Shown here piece by piece: positions 4,446 through 8,187 of a stretch of DNA of 8,187 nucleotides. The DNA is taken from contig JAGBXG010000496.1 of NCBI GenBank assembly GCA_017629415.1, positions 1-8,187 of the forward strand, read 5' to 3'. A model generated the notes under the pieces. That model saw nothing but the letters and a program-made list of their open reading frames with translations, did not search any database and was not told the DNA's origin. The position numbers and the translations under genes are program-made. Origin of the DNA: Pseudomonadota bacterium (GTDB taxonomy: Bacteria; Myxococcota; Bradymonadia; UBA4248). Position 1 is the stretch's first letter; every line of letters begins with the position of its first letter.

Positions 4446-7400
4446 ATGGCGAAAGATCCTAATATGAAAAAAGTTGGCGAGCTTGCACGCTTTCTTTCCG
4501 AAGCATTTGATCGAGAATTATTTGAAAACCTCCTGAAGAAGTACGGCCTGGAAGATCAGATCCCGTATATTGATCATTATATGGATTCAGGTTGGATTAC
4601 CCCATTGAAATCCAATAATCGTCTTCAATTTCATCGCGGTCACATGCTGATTATTCTTCGTCTTTCTGGCTGCACGACGATTCATTATCTGCCCGGATTA
4701 AACGTTCATCATGATTTTGAAGATATCATGTTGAGACGTTCTTGTCTTTGTGATGTTGAAGCTCAGAATGTCCGTGACGATGCGGCGCATATTCATCAGC
4801 TTTTAAACTGGATCAACAGTGATTCTTTTGATCTTTTGGTACCTTTGAGCTTAAGCCATACCAAAGCGGTCATTGATATTGCATTGGATAAACTGGATCC
4901 CGAAGGCATTTATGAAAATTTGAATTTGAAAGAGCCTTCAGGTGTGTGCAAGCTTGTGAAAGATTTGCTCAAGATGCAGGCCGAGATCAGCAATGTCGTT
5001 GCGCTTGCAGGGAACAATGGCATCAGCACCCCCAGCACACAATATATTTTTGACAGAAAGCGCAAACTTGATGAACTTCATGAAGCCCTTGAACCGCTCA
5101 AATCGCAGTATCTGGCCGTTCCCAGCCGTGAAATCATGGCGAATGAACGTCTTGAGTTCATGAAGCAGCGCAACAAGTTGTTTATTCAGCAAGACTATAA
5201 AGGTCTGATTGAATATTATGAACGCAATCGTCATCTTTTTGACTGCGAAGCTAAGCCCCATGGTGATTTGTGCGTTTCTTTAGGCTATATTCATGGGAAT
5301 TTATTGAATGACAATGCCAAGGCGGCTGATCTTTTTAAAGAAGCTTTTGATTATGATCCCAGCAATCAGACCGCATTTTATGAAATCAGCCGCAGTCTTC
5401 GCAAGGCTGAGAAATGGCAGGAACTTGTTGAGTATATGTCCAATACATGGGACACGATTCAAGATGCCGCACAACGCAATGCGCTTATTTTAGAATGTGC
5501 CCAGATTCAAGCCTTTAAACTTGAAAATTATATTGAATCTATAGGATTGTTTGAACGCTGCATGCAGGAAGGCTACCCTGGTAATGTGTTCGATGATTTG
5601 TATAAGATCATTGCCGGTCTGATGACGAGCTGCACCAAGCTTGACAGACTGCGTGCGCTTGTGATTTTGACGACACATGTCGTCAATTATTCTCAGTGCG
5701 ATAAAATTGTTGCGCTTCAGCAAGAATGCGACAGCTCGCATGAACCGCTTGGCCGCTATATGTCTTCTTTGATTGATGCCGGTATTCAAAGCTTCAAAGG
5801 AGACCAGCCCATGGCGCTTGAAATTCTCCGTGACGCGCTTGCACTGGCACCGAGCTGCACACTGATGGACGGTTTGCTTCTTCGTATTGCCTCTAAGATT
5901 CAGTCACTGGGCGAATTCAAAGAAGTTATCGATGAGCTTTCATTCAAATCCTTACCTTCTAAAGACTTATCCAATCTTTGGCTTCGCATTACCAAAGTTC
6001 TGACAAAAGTTCCGAAACTTAAGCCGCTATGCTTTGATTATGCAGAACGTGCTGTTTCTGCCGATTCATCCAATATTGAAGCGATCGATCTTTGCATTGC
6101 TTTGGCCACAGAATTTGACAAAAAAGATCGTATTTATACCTACACTTCTCTCAAGTGTGCTCAGGTCAAGGATCCAAAAGCGAAAGCCGAACTTGAAAAT
6201 ACGTGTACTGACCTCAAGCTTGCCCTTGAAGATAATGACGAGCTTCGCATGGCTGCCATTGAATCTCAGCTTCAATTCAGCGAAATCAATGACAATGTTT
6301 TCGACGATCTCAAATCCATTCTTTCTTCTGTCGATGCCAAGAGTGCAATTGATTTGCTCCTGCGCGTGGAATCCCGTTGCAAAGAAGCCAAATACGCCAA
6401 ACATTTGGAGTCGTTGTTCGAAATCGTGCTTGAACGTGATCTTTCCGATGATCTGAAGAAAGGCTTGCTCGAAAAATATCTCGAATGTCTGCGTGAACAG
6501 GGTTCCGAGTTGAACATTGATACGTTCATTCCCGTGCATGCTCAGCTTTATGCCCTTGCACCGAGTGAAATGCTACTCAACATGCTGAAATCGACTGCTG
6601 CTGACAACCAGTCTGCCATGCGCACTTGGGCTGCCAATCTTGAAGATGCCATCAACAACATCGAAGACAAAGTCCGTGTCCAGAAGATCTATATTGCACT
6701 TGCCGACTGCTACCAGAATATCCTCAAAGATCACGAGAAAGCAGCCGATTCCTTTGCCAATCTGCTTAAAGCAGCTCCAGACAGCGTCTCTGTCTTCAAA
6801 TGTGCTTTCAGTGCCTTTGAACGTCTGGAAAGATATTATGAATGTACCGATATTTTCCAGGCATTCCCTCACGAGAAGATGTCTCCTCAGGAACGTGTCA
6901 GTTTTGCAATGAAATGCTTATCTTTTGCCCTCATTCATCTTTATGATGGCAAAGCCATGGGGAAATTCCTCAATATCATTGTCAGTACAGACACCAAACT
7001 TGGGCCCGCAGTCATCGAACAGCTGCTTGAAAAAGCCAATGCTGCAAACGTCGATAAAGATCAGCTTATCTGTTTCCTTGAACAACTTGAAAACGAAAAC
7101 AAAGACATTACCGCACTTGCCCTGCGCGCGGCTCGCGTGAAACTGCTGGCTGAACTGGAACGTATGGATGCCGCTGCGGCATTGCTGGATAACACCACGT
7201 ATCACAATGCCAAAGCATTCCGTCTCATAGACCATCTCAAAAATGCGGCCAAAACATTTGCCGATAAACAAGACGAATTTCCTGCCGTTTATAATCTTTG
7301 GTTTACAGATAATCCTGTTGCAGCTGCAGCCTCCAAAGCCAATAATCCCACAACTTCTATCGATGCCCTCGTCAAAGAGTATACAGAAAACATCGACGAT

Positions 7401-8187
7401 GATTCATTTGCAATGGTCATTGAAGGCGCACTCAAAACACTTTCTGCCGATGAAGCCACGACGTTGTGCCTGAAACTCGGTGAAATCAATGAAGCGAAAG
7501 AAAGACTGACAGAAGCAGAAGATTATTTCAAAAAAGCATTTGGCTATACGGTCAACGGCGAGCTTGCTGAATTCTATAAACGCCGCAGAAAGTTCAAGAA
7601 TGCCATCAAGATTCTTACTTTGCTTTGTGACAAAGCCACGGATGAAACCAAAAAGAATGCCATCCGTATGGATATTGCTAAAACCCATGAACTCCGCAAC
7701 GACTATGTCAGTGCGGCCAAAGTTCTTGACGATGTGATCGCACACCGTATCGGTCTTGACAAAGCCACATTGGTTTCAGTTTATCGTCAAAAAGCCAACT
7801 ATCATATCACATCCGGTAATCCTCAGGAGGCCATTGCCGCCCTCAAACAGGCGAGTTTTGAATCCGACATCAAAGCGCGCGAGGAAATCGATGTCGATAC
7901 TTGCCTGCTGATGCGCGAAGTGGCACCTGCCGATGCGAAGAGACTTCATCAATCCCTCATGCTTCGCAATGCCAAATCCGAGAAGATGGTTTATCTCAGC
8001 CTCTGCTTTGATATTGACAATGAAAAATATACAGAAGCGGACAAACGCATTGAAGAACTCCTCAAATCCTCCAATCCGCTCATCAAAGGTCTGGCATACG
8101 AGCAAAAACTTCGCATGCACCAAAAACGCGGCGATGATGCAAATGATATCAAACAAACCGCAGCCAAATTGCTTGAAATCATTCCCA
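4446..8187 (+). CDS. Very large TPR-like helical-repeat protein (3' end outside the window)
   Basis: I translated this frame by eye from the ATG at 4446 to the window edge: 1247 codons with no stop. There is no signal peptide or transmembrane segment, and about 26 cysteines are scattered along it, so it is probably cytosolic. Residues 1-200 begin with a helical stretch (LARFLSEAF, ELFENLLKKYGLED) and a region GWITPL...LQFHRGHMLIILRLSG that I do not recognise. Then come amphipathic helix pairs with TPR features: residues about 273-306 (AADLFKEAFDYDPSN), 436-470 (ALEILRDALALAPS), 749-782 (AADSFANLLKAAPDS), and a denser run from about 1008 to 1150 (AEDYFKKAF, AAKVLDDVI, AIAALKQASF). Most of the rest looks like a degenerate alpha-solenoid. 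TPR proteins are scaffolds for protein-protein binding; no catalytic motif is visible. It follows truD by 8 nt and probably shares its transcript. Partner and function are unknown. Confidence 0.88.
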   Translation, partial: MAKDPNMKKVGELARFLSEAFDRELFENLLKKYGLEDQIPYIDHYMDSGWITPLKSNNRLQFHRGHMLIILRLSGCTTIHYLPGLNVHHDFEDIMLRRSCLCDVEAQNVRDDAAHIHQLLNWINSDSFDLLVPLSLSHTKAVIDIALDKLDPEGIYENLNLKEPSGVCKLVKDLLKMQAEISNVVALAGNNGISTPSTQYIFDRKRKLDELHEALEPLKSQYLAVPSREIMANERLEFMKQRNKLFIQQDYKGLIEYYERNRHLFDCEAKPHGDLCVSLGYIHGNLLNDNAKAADLFKEAFDYDPSNQTAFYEISRSLRKAEKWQELVEYMSNTWDTIQDAAQRNALILECAQIQAFKLENYIESIGLFERCMQEGYPGNVFDDLYKIIAGLMTSCTKLDRLRALVILTTHVVNYSQCDKIVALQQECDSSHEPLGRYMSSLIDAGIQSFKGDQPMALEILRDALALAPSCTLMDGLLLRIASKIQSLGEFKEVIDELSFKSLPSKDLSNLWLRITKVLTKVPKLKPLCFDYAERAVSADSSNIEAIDLCIALATEFDKKDRIYTYTSLKCAQVKDPKAKAELENTCTDLKLALEDNDELRMAAIESQLQFSEINDNVFDDLKSILSSVDAKSAIDLLLRVESRCKEAKYAKHLESLFEIVLERDLSDDLKKGLLEKYLECLREQGSELNIDTFIPVHAQLYALAPSEMLLNMLKSTAADNQSAMRTWAANLEDAINNIEDKVRVQKIYIALADCYQNILKDHEKAADSFANLLKAAPDSVSVFKCAFSAFERLERYYECTDIFQAFPHEKMSPQERVSFAMKCLSFALIHLYDGKAMGKFLNIIVSTDTKLGPAVIEQLLEKANAANVDKDQLICFLEQLENENKDITALALRAARVKLLAELERMDAAAALLDNTTYHNAKAFRLIDHLKNAAKTFADKQDEFPAVYNLWFTDNPVAAAASKANNPTTSIDALVKEYTENIDDDSFAMVIEGALKTLSADEATTLCLKLGEINEAKERLTEAEDYFKKAFGYTVNGELAEFYKRRRKFKNAIKILTLLCDKATDETKKNAIRMDIAKTHELRNDYVSAAKVLDDVIAHRIGLDKATLVSVYRQKANYHITSGNPQEAIAALKQASFESDIKAREEIDVDTCLLMREVAPADAKRLHQSLMLRNAKSEKMVYLSLCFDIDNEKYTEADKRIEELLKSSNPLIKGLAYEQKLRMHQKRGDDANDIKQTAAKLLEIIP

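Noticed and set aside
5490..8156. A series of long antisense open frames opposite the TPR gene
   Set aside because: All lie in the same antisense phase, codon-for-codon opposite the real gene. They are open because TTA, CTA and TCA (antisense stops) are rare in the sense codons. No start signals or family resemblance were seen.
1..8187. CRISPR array, tRNA or rRNA genes, integrase or transposase
   Set aside because: No regularly spaced repeats, no RNA gene signatures and no recombinase motifs were found while reading both strands.

Overview
The window is bacterial and carries five genes, all on the + strand, two of them cut by the window edges. The order is: the 3' end of tsf (elongation factor Ts); a small secreted protein with an AMIN-like C-terminus; a membrane-anchored Hanks-type Ser/Thr kinase with two PEGA-like repeats; truD (tRNA pseudouridine synthase D); and the first 1247 codons of a very large TPR-like helical-repeat protein that runs off the right edge. 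No tRNA, rRNA, CRISPR array, transposase or integrase was seen.

The organism cannot be fixed from this window. An HRDVxPQN-type kinase fused to a transmembrane segment and PEGA repeats, next to a giant TPR protein, is the style of genome seen in Myxococcota, Bradymonadota and related former Deltaproteobacteria. The moderate-to-low GC look of the DNA would make it an AT-leaning member of that group. This is inference from architecture only.

Layout: positions 2-241 finish tsf. Positions 242-421 hold a hairpin, a clear rho-independent terminator, and two perfect inverted repeats with 5-nt spacers. The second repeat abuts a consensus TATAAT, so it looks like an operator for the secreted-protein gene (422-1126). 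A 64-bp gap with a possible promoter and a good Shine-Dalgarno leads to the kinase (1191-3125). Positions 3126-3315 are the most unusual non-coding stretch: four consecutive hairpins, including one of 26 base pairs, the last resembling a terminator, with alternative pairings between them. truD follows (3316-4437). The TPR gene starts at 4446, only 8 nt after the truD stop, with its Shine-Dalgarno overlapping that stop, so the two are probably co-transcribed and translationally coupled.

How they may work together: tsf and truD are translation and RNA-modification housekeeping genes. The secreted AMIN-like protein (envelope or peptidoglycan side), the kinase with extracytoplasmic PEGA repeats, and the cytosolic TPR scaffold could form an envelope-sensing pathway, but only adjacency and domain type support this. 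No recognised defence system is visible. The best candidates for something undescribed are the structured element at 3126-3276, the operator-like repeat at 371-393, and the cysteine-rich TPR giant with an unrecognised N-terminal region.
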